Of a stretch of 64,000 nucleotides of DNA, positions 48,985-63,200 are shown piece by piece (the stretch's first letter is position 1; every line of letters begins with the position of its first letter). The notes below the pieces were generated by a model. That model saw only the letters and a list, made by a program, of their open reading frames with translations, made no database searches and had not been told where the DNA came from. Origin of the DNA: Oasisia sp. SBJ-2009 (lineage: Eukaryota > Annelida > Polychaeta > Sabellida > Siboglinidae); NCBI GenBank assembly GCA_964017155.1, contig OZ024867.1, positions 15,465,500 to 15,529,499 on the forward strand. Direction: 5' to 3'. A program made the translations under genes and the position numbers.

Positions 48985-51894
48985 ACATGGTGTGTAAGAC
49001 CTGGTGTGTAAGACATGGTGTGTAAGACTTGATGTGTAAGACTTGATGTGTAAGACTTGATGTGTATGACTTGGTGTGTAAGACTTGGTGTCTAAGACAT
49101 GGTGTGTTATACTTGATGTGTAAGATTTGATGTGTAAGACATGGTGTGTAAGACATGGTGTGTAAGACTTGGTGTGTAAGACATGGTGTGTAAGACTTGA
49201 TGTGTAAGACATTGTGTGTAAGACTTGGTGTGTAAGACATGGTGTGTAAGACTTGGTGTGTAAGACTCGGTGTGTAAGACATGGTGTGTAAGACATGGTG
49301 TGTAAGACATTGTGTAAGACATGGTGTGAAAGACATGGTGTGTAAGACCTGGTGTGTAAGACTTGGTGTGTAAGACTTGATGTGTAAGACTTGATGAGTA
49401 AGACTTGATGTATAAGACTTGGTGTGTAAGACTTGGTGTGTAAGACATGGTGTGTTATACTTGATGTGTAATATTTGATGTGTAAGACATGGTGTGTAAG
49501 ACTTGGTGTGTAAGACATGGTGTGGAAGACTTGGTGTGTAAGACACGGTGTGTAAGACATGGTGTGTAAGACTTGGTGTGTAGCACATGGTGTGTAAGAC
49601 TTGGTGTGTAAGACATGGTGTGTAGGACATGGTGTGTAGGACATGGTGTGTAAGACTTGGTGTGTAAAACTTGGTGTGTAAGACATGGTGTGTAAGACTT
49701 GATGTTTAAGACCTGGTGTGTAAGACTTGGTGTGTAAGACATGGTGTGTAATACTTGATGTGTAAGACTTGATGTGTACGACATGGTGTGTAAGCCCTGG
49801 TGTGTAAGACATGGTGTGTAAGACCTGGTGTGTAAGACATGGTGTGTAAGACATGGTGTGTAAGACTAGGTGTGTAAGACATGGTGTGTAAGACATGGTG
49901 TGTAAGACTTGGTGTGTAACTCATGGTGTGTAAGACTTGGTGTGTAAGACATGGTTTGTAGGACATGGTGTGTAGGACTTGATGTGTAAGACTTGGTGTG
50001 TAAGACTTGATGTGCATGACTTGGTGTGTAAGACTTGGTGTGTAAGACATGGTGTGTTATACTTGATGTGTATGATTTGATGTGTAAGACATGGTGTGTA
50101 AGACATGGTGTGTAAGACTTGATGTGTAAGACTTGGTGTGTAAGACTTGATGTGTATGACTTGGTGTGTAAGACATGGTGTGTAATACTTGATGTGTAAG
50201 ACTTGATGTGTACGACATGGTGTGTAAGCCCTGGTGTGTAAGACATGGTGTGTAAGACCTGGTGTGTAAGACATGGTGTGTAAGACTTGGTGTGTAAGAC
50301 TTAGTGTGTAAGACATGGTGTTTAAGACATGGTGTGTAAGACATGGTGTGTAAGACTTGGTGTGAAAGACTTGATGTGTAAGACTTGATGTGTAAGACAT
50401 GGTGTGTAAGACTTGGTGTGTAAGACTTGGTGTGAAAGACTTGATGTGTAAGACTTGATGTGTAAGATTTGATGTGTAAGACTTGGTGTGTAAGACTTGA
50501 TGTGTAAGACTTGGTGTGAAACATTTGATATGTAAGACTTGATGTGTAAGACTTGGTGTGTAAGACATGGTGTGTAAGACTTGGTGTGTAAGACTCGGTG
50601 TGTAAGACATGGTGTGTAAGACTTGGTGTGTAAGTCTTAGTGTGTAAGACATGGTGTTTAAGACATGGTGTGTAGGACATGGTGTGTAAGACTTGGTGTG
50701 TAAAACTTGGTGTGTAAGACATGGTGTGTAAGACCTGGTGTGTAAGACATGGTGTGTAAGACCTGGTGTGTAAGACATGGTGTGTAAGACTTGATGTGTA
50801 AGACCTGGTGTGCAAGACTTGGTGTGTAAGACATGGTGTGTAATACTTGATGTGTCAGACTTGATGTGTACGACATGGTGTGTAAGCCCTGGTGTGTAAG
50901 ACATGGTGTGTAAGACCTGGTGTGTAAGACATGGTGTGTAAGACTTGGTGTGTAAGACTTAGTGTGTAAGACATGGTGTTTAAGACATGGTGTGAAAGAC
51001 TTGATGTGAAAGACTTGATGTGTAAGACTTGATGTGTAAGACTTGATGTGTAAGACTTGGTGTGTAAGACTTGATGTGTATGACTTGGTGTGTAAGACTT
51101 GGTGTGTAGGACATGGTGTGTTATACTTGATGTGTATGATTTGATGTGTAAGACATGGTGTGTAAGACATGGTGTGTAAGACTTGATGTGTAAGACTTGG
51201 TGTGTAAGACTTGATGTGTATGACTTGGTGTGTAAGACTTGGTGTGTAGGACATGGTGTATTATACTTGATGTGTATGATTTGATGTGTAAGACATGGTA
51301 TGTAAGACATGGTGTGTAAGACTTGGTGTGTAAGACATGGTGTGTAAGACTTGGTGTGTAAGACATTGTGTGTAAGACTTGGTGTGTAAGACATGGTGTG
51401 TAAGACTTGGTGTGTAAGACTCGGTGTGTAAGACATGGTGTGTAAGACATGGTGTGTAAGACATGGTGTGTAAGACCTGGTGTGTAAGACATGGTGTGTA
51501 AGACCTGGTGTGTAAGACTTGGTGTGTAAGACTTGATGTGTAAGACTAGATGTGTAAGACTTGGTGTGTAAGACTTGATGTGTAAGACTTGATGAGTAAG
51601 ACTTGATATATAAGACTTGGTGTGTAAGACTTGGTGTGTAAGACATGGTGTGTTATACTTGATGTGTAAGATTTGATGTGTAAGACATGGTGTGTAAGAC
51701 TTGGTGTGTAAGACAAGGTGTGTAATACTTGATGTGTAAGACTTGATGTGTACGACATGGTGTGTAAGCCCTGGTGTGTAAGACATGGTGTGTAAGACCT
51801 GGTGTGTAAGACATGGTGTGTAAGACATGGTGTGTAAGACTAGGTGTGTAAGACATGGTGTGTAAGACATGGTGTGTAAGACTTGGTGTGTAAC
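48985..51894 (+). repeat. Copy-2 equivalent of 11.0-15.5 kb with a single 1,582-bp block
   Basis: This is colinear with copy 1 at offset 37,942 until about 50.7 kb, then at 36,360. One 1,582-bp block is therefore present where copy 1 has two. It carries the same GAAACATTTGATATG, CAAGACTTGG, TCAGAC and TAGATG landmarks. Nothing other than 14-bp units is visible. Confidence 0.8.
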
Positions 51895-54800
51895 TCATGG
51901 TGTGTAAGACTTGGTGTGTAAGACATGGTTTGTAGGACATGGTGTGTAGGACTTGATGTGTAAGACTTGGTGTGTAAGACTTGATGTGTATGACTTGGTG
52001 TGTAAGACTTGGTGTGTAAGACATGGTGTGTTATACTTGACGTGTATGATTTGATGTGTAAGACATGGTGTGTAAGACATGGTGTGTAAGACTTGATGTG
52101 TAAGACTTGGTGTGTAAGACTTGATGTGTATGACTTGGTGTGTAAGACTTGGTGTGTAGGACATGGTGTGTTATACTTGATGTGTATGATTTGATGTGTA
52201 AGACATGGTATGTAAGACATGGTGTGTAAGACATTGTGTGTAAGACTTGGTGTGTAAGACATGGTGTGTAAGACTTGGTGTGTAAGACTCGGTGTGTAAG
52301 ACATGGTGTGTAAGACATAGTGTGTAAGACATGGTGTGTAAGACCTGGTGTGTAAGACATGGTGTGTAAGACCTGGTGTGTAAGACTTGGTGTGTAAGAC
52401 TTGATGTGTAAGACTAGATGTGTAAGACTTGGTGTGTAAGATTTGATGTGTAAGACTTGATGAGTAAGACTTGATATATAAGACTTGGTGTGTAAGACTT
52501 GGTGTGTAAGACATGGTGTGTTATACTTGATGTGTAAGATTTGATGTGTAAGACATGGTGTGTAAGACTTGGTGTGTAAGACATGGTGTGTAAGACTTGG
52601 TGTGTAAGACATGGTGTGTAAGACATGGTGTTTAAGACTTGGTGTGTAACATATGGTGTGTAAGACTTGGTGTGTAAGACATGGTGTGTAGGACATGGTG
52701 TGTAGGACATGGCGTGTAAGACTTGGTGTGTAAAACTTGGTGTGTAAGACATGGTGTGTAAGACATGGTGTGTAAGACTTGGTGTGTAACTCATGGTGTG
52801 TAAGACTTGGTGTGTAAGACATGGTTTGTAGGACATGGTGTGTAGGACTTGATGTGTAAGACTTGGTGTGTAAGACTTGATGTGTATGACTTGGTGTGTA
52901 AGACTTGGTGTGTAAGACATGGTGTGTTATACTTGATGTGTATGATTTGATGTGTAAGACATGGTGTGTAAGACATGGTGTGTAAGACTTGATGTGTAAG
53001 ACTTGGTGTGTAAGACTTGATGTGTATGACTTGGTGTGTAAGACTTGGTGTGTAGGACATGGTGTGTTATACTTGATGTGTATGATTTGATGTGTAAGAC
53101 ATGGTATGTAAGACATGGTGTGTAAGACTTGGTGTGTAAGACATGGTGTGTAAGACTTGGTGTGTAAGACATTGTGTGTAAGACTTGGTGTGTAAGACAT
53201 GGTGTGTAAGACTTGGTGTGTAAGACTCGGTGTGTAAGACATGGTGTGTAAGACATAGTGTGTAAGACATGGTGTGTAAGACCTGGTCTGTAAGACATGG
53301 TGTGTAAGACCTGGTGTGTAAGACTTGGTGTGTAAGACTTGATGTGTAAGACTAGATGTGTAAGACTTGGTGTGTAAGACTTGATGTGTAAGACTTGATG
53401 AGTAAGACTTGATATATAAGACTTGGTGTGTAAGACTTGGTGTGTAAGACATGGTGTGTTATACTTGATGTGTAAGATTTGATGTGTAAGACATGGTGTG
53501 TAAGACTTGGTGTGTAAGACAAGGTGTGTAATACTTGATGTGTAAGACTTGATGTGTACGACATGGTGTGTAAGCCCTGGTGTGTAAGACATGGTGTGTA
53601 AGACCTGGTGTGTAAGACATGGTGTGTAAGACATGGTGTGTAAGACTAGGTGTGTAAGACATGGTGTGTAAGACATGGTGTGTAAGACTTGGTGTGTAAC
53701 TCATGGTGTGTAAGACTTGGTGTGTAAGACATGGTTTGTAGGACATGGTGTGTAGGACTTGATGTGTAAGACTTGGTGTGTAAGACTTGATGTGTATGAC
53801 TTGGTGTGTAAGACTTGGTGTGTAAGACATGGTGTGTTATACTTCACGTGTATGATTTGATGTGTAAGACATGGTGTGTAAGACATGGTGTGTAAGACTT
53901 GATGTGTAAGACTTGGTGTGTAAGACTTGATGTGTATGACTTGGTGTGTAAGACTTGGTGTGTAGGACATGGTGTGTTATACTTGATGTGTATGATTTGA
54001 TGTGTAAGACATGGTATGTAAGACATGGTGTGTAAGACATTGTGTGTAAGACTTGGTGTGTAAGACATGGTGTGTAAGACTTGGTGTGTAAGACTCGGTG
54101 TGTAAGACATGGTGTGTAAGACATAGTGTGTAAGACATGGTGTGTAAGACCTGGTGTGTAAGACATGGTGTGTAAGACCTGGTGTGTAAGACTTGGTGTG
54201 TAAGACTTGATGTATAAGACTAGATGTGTAAGACTTGGTGTGTAAGATTTGATGTGTAAGACTTGATGAGTAAGACTTGATATATAAGACTTGGTGTGTA
54301 AGACTTGGTGTGTAAGACATGGTGTGTTATACTTGATGTGTAAGATTTGATGTGTAAGACATGGTGTGTAAGACTTGGTGTGTAAGACATGGTGTGTAAG
54401 ACTTGGTGTGTAAGACATGGTGTGTAAGACTTGGTGTGTAACATATGGTGTGTAAGACTTGGTGTGTAAGACATGGTGTGTAGGACATGGTGTGTAGGAC
54501 ATGGCGTGTAAGACTTGGTGTGTAAAACTTGGTGTGTAAGACATGGTGTGTAAGACATGGTGTGTAAGACTTGGTGTGTAACTCATGGTGTGTAAGACTT
54601 GGTGTGTAAGACATGGTTTGTAGGACATGGTGTGTAGGACTTGATGTGTAAGACTTGGTGTGTAAGACTTGATGTGTATGACTTGGTGTGTAAGACTTGG
54701 TGTGTAAGACATGGTGTGTTATACTTGATGTGTATGATTTGATGTGTAAGACATGGTGTGTAAGACATGGTGTGTAAGACTTGATGTGTAAGACTTGGTG

Positions 54801-55478
54801 TGTAAGACTTGATGTGTATGACTTGGTGTGTAAGACTTGGTGTGTAGGACATGGTGTGTTATACTTGATGTGTATGATTTGATGTGTAAGACATGGTATG
54901 TAAGACATGGTGTGTAAGACTTGGTGTGTAAGACATGGTGTGTAAGACTTGGTGTGTAAGACATTGTGTGTAAGACTTGGTGTGTAAGACATGGTGTGTA
55001 AGACTTGGTGTGTAAGACTCGGTGTGTAAGACATGGTGTGTAAGACATAGTGTGTAAGACATGGTGTGTAAGACCTGGTCTGTAAGACATGGTGTGTAAG
55101 ACCTGGTGTGTAAGACTTGGTGTGTAAGACTTGATGTGTAAGACTAGATGTGTAAGACTTGGTGTGTAAGACTTGATGTGTAAGACTTGATGAGTAAGAC
55201 TTGATATATAAGACTTGGTGTGTAAGACTTGGTGTGTAAGACATGGTGTGTTATACTTGATGTGTAAGATTTGATGTGTAAGACATGGTGTGTAAGACTT
55301 GGTGTGTAAGACAAGGTGTGTAATACTTGATGTGTAAGACTTGATGTGTACGACATGGTGTGTAAGCCCTGGTGTGTAAGACATGGTGTGTAAGACCTGG
55401 TGTGTAAGACATGGTGTGTAAGACTTGATGTGTAAGACTTGATGTGTATGACTTGGTGTGTAAGACTTGGTGTGTAAG
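51895..55478 (+). repeat. Four tandem ~896-bp blocks (copy 1 has two)
   Basis: TAACTC landmarks fall at about 51895, 52791, 53701 and 54583, giving spacings of 896, 910 and 882 bp (64, 65 and 63 units). The extra two blocks equal 1,792 bp, which is the observed step in offset from 36,360 to 38,152. Copies 1 and 3 share a GTGTGATTTG-to-ACGTGTATG change near 52,040 and 53,847. This suggests the pair 1+2 was duplicated together as 3+4. Confidence 0.83.
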
Positions 55479-58400
55479 ACATGGTGTGTTATACTTGATG
55501 TGTATGATTTGATGTGTAAGACATGGTGTGTAAGACATGGTGTGTAAGACTTGGTGTGTAAGACATGGTGTGTAAGACTTGGTGTGTAAGACATTGTGTG
55601 TAAGACTTGGTGTGTAAGACATGGTGTGTAAGACTTGGTGTGTAAGACTCGGTGTGTAAGACATGGTGTGTAAGACATGGTGTGTAAGACCTGGTGTGTA
55701 AGACTTGGTGTGTAAGACTTGATGTGTAAGACTTGATGTGTAAGACTTGGTGTGTAAGACTTGATGTGTAAGACTTGGTGTGTAAGACATGGTGTGTTAT
55801 ACTTGATGTGTAAGATTTGATGTGTAAGACATGGTGTGTAAGACTTGGTGTGTAAGACATGGTGTGTAAGACTTGGTGTGTAAGACATGGTGTGTAAGAC
55901 ATGGTGTGTAAGACTTGGTGTGTAACACATGGTGTGTAAGACTAGGTGTGTAAGACATGGTGTGTAGGACATGGTGTGTAGGACATGGCGTGTAAGACTT
56001 GGTGTGTAAAACTTGGTGTGTAAGACATGGTGTGTAAGACCTGGTGTGTAAGACATGGTGTGTAAGACCTGGTGTGTAAGACATGGTGTGTAAGACTTGA
56101 TGTGTCAGACCTGGTGTGTAAGACTTTGTGTGTAAGACATGGTGTGTAAGACTTGATGTGTAAGACTTGATGTGTACGACATGGTGTGTAAGCCCTGGTG
56201 TGTAAGACATGGTGTGTAAGACCTGGTGTGTAAGACATGGTGTGTAAGAATTGGTGTGTAAGACTTAGTGTGTAAGACATGGTGTTTAAGACATGGTGTG
56301 TAAGACATGGTGTGTAAGACTTGGTGTGAAAGACTTGATGTGTAAGACTTGATGTGTAAGATTTGGTGTGTAAGACTTGGTGTGTAAAACATGGTGTGAA
56401 AGACATGTTGTGTAAGACTTGGTGTGAAAGACTTGATGTGTAAGACTTGATGTGTAAGACTTGGTGTGTAAGACTTGGTGTATAAGACATGGTGTGTAAG
56501 ACTTGGTGTTTAAGACTTGGTGTGAAAGACTTGATGTGTAAGACTTGATGTGTAAGACTTGATGTGTAAGACTTGGTGTGTAAGACTTGATGTGTAAGAC
56601 TTGGTGTGAAACACTTGATGTGTAAGACTTGATGTGTAAGACTTAATGTGTAAGACTTGGTGAGTAAGACTTGGTGTGTAAGACTTGGTGTGTAAGACAG
56701 GGTGTGAAAGACATGGTGTGTAAGACTTGGTGTGTAAGACATGGTGTGTAAGACTTGGTGTGTAAGACATGGTGTGTAAGACTTGGTGTGTAAGACATTG
56801 TGTGTAAGACATGGTGTGTAAGACTTGGTGTGTAACACATGGTGTGTAAGACTTGGTGTGTAAGACATGGTGTGTAGGACATGGTGTGTAGGACATGGTG
56901 TGTAAGACTTGGTGTGTCAAACTTGGTGTGTAAGACATGGTGTGTAAGACCTGGTGTGTAAGACATGGTGTGTAAGACTTGATGTGTAAGACTTGATGTG
57001 TAAGACTTGATGTGTATGACTTGGTGTGTAAGACTTGGTGTGTAAGACATGGTGTGTAAGACTTGGTGCGTAAGACTCGGTGTGTAAGACATGGTGTGTA
57101 AGACATGGTGTGTAAGACATGGTGTGTAAGACCTGGTGTGTAAGACTTGGTGTATAAGACATGGTGTGTAAGACTTGGTGTGTAAGACATGGTGTGTAAG
57201 ACATGGTGTGTAAGACTTGGTGTGTAACACATGGTGTGTAAGACTTGGTGTGTAAGACATGGTGTGTAGGACATGGTGTGTAAAACTTGATGTGTAAGAC
57301 TTGGTGTGTAAGACTTGGTGTGTAACACTTGATGTGTAAGACTTGATGTGTACGACATGGTGTGTAAGCCCTGGTGTGTAAGACATGGTGTGTAAGACCT
57401 GGTGTGTAAGACATGGTGTGTAAGAATTGGTGTGTAAGACTTAGTGTATAAGACATGGTGTCTAAGACATGGTGTGTAAGACATGGTGTGTAAGACTTGG
57501 TGTGAAAGACTTGATGTGTAAGACTTGATGTGTAAGATTTGGTGTGTAAGACTTGGTGTGTAAAACATGGTGTGTAAGACATGGTGTGTAAGACTTGGTG
57601 TGAAAGACTTGATGTGTAAGACTTGATGTGTAAGACTTGGTGTGTAAGACTTGGTGTATAAGACATGGTGTGTAAGACTTGGTGTTTAAGACTTGGTGTG
57701 AAAGACTTGATGTGTAAGACTTGATGTGTAAGACTTGATGTGTAAGACTTGGTGTGTAAGACTTGATGTGTAAGACTTGGTGTGAAACACTTGATGTGTA
57801 AGACTTGATGTGTAAGACTTAATGTGTAAGACTTGGTGTGTAAGACTTGGTGTGTAAGACAGGGTGTGAAAGACAGGGTGTGAAAGACATGGTGTGTAAG
57901 ACTTGGTGTGTAAGACTTGGTGTGTAAGACATGGTGTGTAAGACATGGTGTGTAAGACTTGGTGTGTAAGACATGGTGTGTAAGACATGGTGTGTAAGAC
58001 TTGGTGTGTAACACATGGTGTGTAAGACTTGGTGTGTAAGACATGGTGTGTAGGACATGGTGTGTAGGACATGGTGTGTAAGACTTGGTGTGTCAAACTT
58101 GGTGTGTAAGACATGGTGTGTAAGACCTGGTGTGTAAGACATGGTGTGTAAGACTTGATGTGTAAGACTTGATGTGTAAGACTTGATGTGTATGACTTGG
58201 TGTGTAAGACTTTGTGTGTAAGACATGGTGTGTAAGACTTGGTGTGTATGACTCGGTGTGTAAGACATGGTGTGTAAGACATGGTGTGTAAGACATGGTG
58301 TGTAAGACCTGGTGTGTAAGACATGGTGTGTAAGACCTGGTGTGTAAGACTTGGTGTGTAAGACTTGATGTGTAAGACTTGATGTGTAAGACTTGGTGTA

Positions 58401-60276
58401 TAAGACTTGATGTGTAAGACTTGATGTGTAAGACTTGATGTGTATGACTTGGTGTGTAAGACTTGGTGTGTAAGACATGGTGTGTAAGACTTGGTGTGTA
58501 AGACTCGGTGTGTAAGACATGGTGTGTAAGACATGGTGTGTAAGACATGGTGTGTAAGCCCTGGTGTCTAAGACATGGTGTGTAAGACCTGGTGTGTAAG
58601 ACATGGTGTGTAAGACATGGTGTGTAAGACTAGGTGTGTAAGACATGGTGTGTAAGACATGGTGTGTAAGACTTGGTGTGTAACTCATGGTGTGTAAGAC
58701 TTGGTGTGTAAGACATGTTGTGTAGGACATGGTGTGTAGGACTTGATTTGTAAGACTTGGTGTGTAAGACTTGATGTGTATGACTTGGTGTGTAAGACTT
58801 GGTGTGTAAGACATGGTGTGTTATACTTGATGTGTATGATTTGATGTGTAAGACATGGTGTGTAAGACATGGTGTGTAAGACTTGATGTGTAAGACTTGG
58901 TGTGTAAGACTTGATGTGTATGACTTGGTGTGTAAGACTTGGTGTGTAAGACATGGTGTGTTATACTTGATGTGTATGATTTGATGTGTAAGACATGGTA
59001 TGTAAGACATGGTGTGTAAGACTTGGTGTGTAAGACATGGTGTGTAATACTTGGTGTGTAAGACATTGTGTGTAAGACTTGGTGTGTAAGACATGGTGTG
59101 TAAGACTTGGTGTGTAAGACTCGGTGTGTAAGACATGGTGTGTAAGACATGGTGTGTAAGACATGGTGTGTAAGACCTGGTGTGTAAGACATGGTGTGTA
59201 AGACCTGGTGTGTAAGACTTGGTGTGTAAGACTTGATGTGTAAGACTTGATGTGTAAGACTTGGTGTGTAAGACTTGATGTGTAAGACTTGATGAGTAAG
59301 ACTTGATATATAAGACTTGGTGTGTAAGACTTGGTGTGTAAGACATGGTGTGTTATACTTGATGTGTAAGATTTGATGTGTAAGACATGGTGTGTAAGAC
59401 TTGGTGTGTAAGACAAGGTGTGTAATACTTGATGTGTAAGACTTGATGTGTACGACATGGTGTGTAAGCCCTGGTGTGTAAGACATGGTGTGTAAGACCT
59501 GGTGTGTAAGACATGGTGTGTATGACTTGATGTGTAAGACTTGATGTGTATGACTTGGTGTGTAAGACTTGGTGTGTAAGACATGGTGTGTTATACTTGA
59601 TGTGTAAGACTTGATGTGTAAGACTTGGTGTGTAAGACTTGGTGTGTTATACTTGATGTGTATGATTTGATGTGTAAGACATGGTATGTAAGACATGGTG
59701 TGTAAGACTTGGTGTGTAAGACATGGTGTGTAAGACTTGGTGTGTAAGACATTGTGTGTAAGACTTGGTGTGTAAGACATGGTGTGTAAGACTTGGTGTG
59801 TAAGACTCGGTGTGTAAGACATGGTGTGTAAGACATGGTGTGTAAGACATGGTGTGTAAGACCTGGTGTGTAAGACATGGTGTGTAAGACCTGGTGTGTA
59901 AGACTTGGTGTGTAAGACTTGATGTGTAAGACTAGATGTGTAAGACTTGGTGTGTAAGACTTGATGTGTAAGACTTGATGAGTAAGACTTGATATATAAG
60001 ACTTGGTGTGTAAGACTTGGTGTGTAAGACATGGTGTGTTATACTTGATGTGTAAGATTTGATGTGTAAGACATGGTGTGTAAGACTTGGTGTGTAAGAC
60101 AAGGTGTGTAATACTTGATGTGTAAGACTTGATGTGTACGACATGGTGTGTAAGCCCTGGTGTGTAAGACATGGTGTGTAAGACCTGGTGTGTAAGACAT
60201 GGTGTGTAAGACTTGATGTGTAAGACTTGATGTGTATGACTTGGTGTGTAAGACTTGGTGTGTAAGACATGGTGTG
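55479..60276 (+). repeat. Copy-2 equivalent of the 4.5-kb block, single copy
   Basis: This is colinear with 17.3-22.0 kb at offset 38,152, and from about 59.9 kb with 26.3 kb at offset 33,602. Small differences from copy 1 include ACATGTTG near 56,405, GTGCGTAAG near 57,067, and AAGACATGG near 57,159 where copy 1 has AAGAAATGG. Only 14-bp units are visible. Confidence 0.82.
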
Positions 60277-63200
60277 TTATACTTGATGTGTATGATTTGA
60301 TGTGTAAGACATGGTGTGTAAGACATGGTGTGTAAGACTTGGTGTGTAAGACATGGTGTGTAAGACTTGGTGTGTAAGACATTGTGTGTAAGACTTGGTG
60401 TGTAAGACATGGTGTGTAAGACTTGGTGTGTAAGACTCGGTGTGTAAGACATGGTGTGTAAGACATGGTGTGTAAGACCTGGTGTGTAAGACTTGGTGTG
60501 TAAGACTTGATGTGTAAGACTTGATGTGTAAGACTTGGTGTGTAAGACTTGATGTGTAAGACTTGATGAGTAAGACTTGATGTATAAGACTTGGTGTGTA
60601 AGACTTGGTGTGTAAGACATGGTGTGTTATACTTGATGTGTAAGATTTGATGTGTAAGACATGGTGTGTAAGACTTGGTGTGTAAGACATGGTGTGTAAG
60701 ACTTGGTGTGTAAGACATGGTGTGTAAGACATGGTGTGTAAGACTTGGTGTGTAACACATGGTGTGTAAGACTTGGTGTGTAAGACATGGTGTGTAGGAC
60801 ATGGTGTGTAGGACATGGCGTGTAAGACTTGGTGTGTAAAACTTGGTGTGTAAGACATGGTGTGTAAGACCTGGTGTGTAAGACATGGTGTGTAAGACCT
60901 GGTGTGTAAGACATGGTGTGTAAGACTTGATGTGTAAGACCTGGTGTGTAAGACTTTGTGTGTAAGACATGGTGTGTAACACTTGATGTGTAAGACTTGA
61001 TGTGTACGACATGGTGTGTAAGCCCTGGTGTGTAAGACATGGTGTGTAGGACATGGTGTGTAGGACATGGTGTGTAAGACTTGGTGTGTCAAACTTGGTG
61101 TGTAAGACATGGTGTGTAAGACCTGGTGTGTAAGACATGGTGTGTAAGACTTGATGTGTAAGACTTGATGTGTAAGACTTGATGTGTATGACTTGGTGTG
61201 TAAGACTTTGTGTGTAAGACATGGTGTGTAAGACTTGGTGTGTAAGACATGGTGTGTAACACTTGATGTGTAAGACTTGATGTGTACGACATGGTGTGTA
61301 AGCCCTGGTGTGTAAGACATGGTGTGTAGGACATGGTGTGTAGGACATGGTGTGTAAGACTTGGTGTGTCAAACTTGGTGTGTAAGACATGGTGTGTAAG
61401 ACCTGGTGTGTAAGACATGGTGTGTAAGACTTGATGTGTAAGACTTGATGTGTAAGACTTGATGTGTAAGACTTGGTGTGTAAGACTTGATGTGTAAGAC
61501 TTGGTGTGAAACACTTGATGTGTAAGACTTGATGTGTAAGACTTAATGTGTAAGACTTGGTGAGTAAGACTTGGTGTGTAAGACTTGGTGTGTAAGACAG
61601 GGTGTGAAAGACATGGTGTGTAAGACTTGGTGTGTAAGACATGGTGTGTAAGACTTGGTGTGTAAGACATGGTGTGTAAGACTTGGTGTGTAAGACATGG
61701 TGTGTAAGACATGGTGTGTAAGACTTGGTGTGTAACACATGGTGTGTAAGACTTGGTGTGTAAGACATGGTGTGTAGGACATGGTGTGTAGGACATGGTG
61801 TGTAAGAATTGGTGTGTCAAACTTGGTGTGTAAGACATGGTGTGTAAGACCTGGTGTGTAAGACATGGTGTGTAAGACTTGATGTGTAAGACTTGATGTG
61901 TAAGACTTGATGTGTATGACTTGGTGTGTAAGACTTTGTGTGTAAGACATGGTGTGTAAGACTTGGTGTGTATGACTCGGTGTGTAAGACATGGTGTGTA
62001 AGACATGGTGTGTAAGACATGGTGTGTAAGACCTGGTGTGTAAGACATGGTGTGTAAGACCTGGTGTGTAAGACTTGGTGTGTAAGACTTGATGTGTAAG
62101 ACTTGATGTGTAAGACTTGGTGTATAAGACTTGATGTGTAAGACTTGATGTGTAAGACTTGATGTGTATGACTTGGTGTGTAAGACTTGGTGTGTAAGAC
62201 ATGGTGTGTAAGACTTGGTGTGTAAGACTCGGTGTGTAAGACATGGTGTGTAAGACATGGTGTGTAAGACATGGTGTGTAAGCCCTGGTGTGTAAGACAT
62301 GGTGTGTAAGACCTGGTGTGTAAGACATGGTGTGTAAGACATGGTGTGTAAGACTAGGTGTGTAAGACATGGTGTGTAAGACATGGTGTGTAAGACTTGG
62401 TGTGTAACTCATGGTGTGTAAGACTTGGTGTGTAAGACATGTTGTGTAGGACATGGTGTGTAGGACTTGATTTGTAAGACTTGGTGTGTAAGACTTGATG
62501 TGTATGACTTGGTGTGTAAGACTTGGTGTGTAAGACATGGTGTGTTATGCTTGATGTGTATGATTTGATGTGTAAGACATGGTATGTAAGACATGGTGTG
62601 TAAGACTTGATGTGTAAGACTTGGTGTGTAAGACTTGATGTGTATGACTTGGTGTGTAAGACTTGGTGTGTAAGACATGGTGTGTTATACTTGATGTGTA
62701 TGATTTGATGTGTAAGACATGGTATGTAAGACATGGTGTGTAAGACTTGGTGTGTAAGACATGGTGTGTAATACTTGGTGTGTAAGACATTGTGTGTAAG
62801 ACTTGGTGTGTAAGACATGGTGTGTAAGACTTGGTGTGTAAGACTCGGTGTGTAAGACATGGTGTGTAAGACATGGTGTGTAAGACATGGTGTGTAAGAC
62901 CTGGTGTGTAAGACATGGTGTGTAAGACCTGGTGTGTAAGACTTGGTGTGTAAGACTTGATGTGTAAGACTTGATGTGTAAGACTTGGTGTGTAAGACTT
63001 GATGTGTAAGACTTGATGAGTAAGACTTGATATATAAGACTTGGTGTGTAAGACTTGGTGTGTAAGACATGGTGTGTTATACTTGATGTGTAAGATTTGA
63101 TGTGTAAGACATGGTGTGTAAGACTTGGTGTGTAAGACAAGGTGTGTAATACTTGATGTGTAAGACTTGATGTGTACGACATGGTGTGTAAGCCCTGGTG

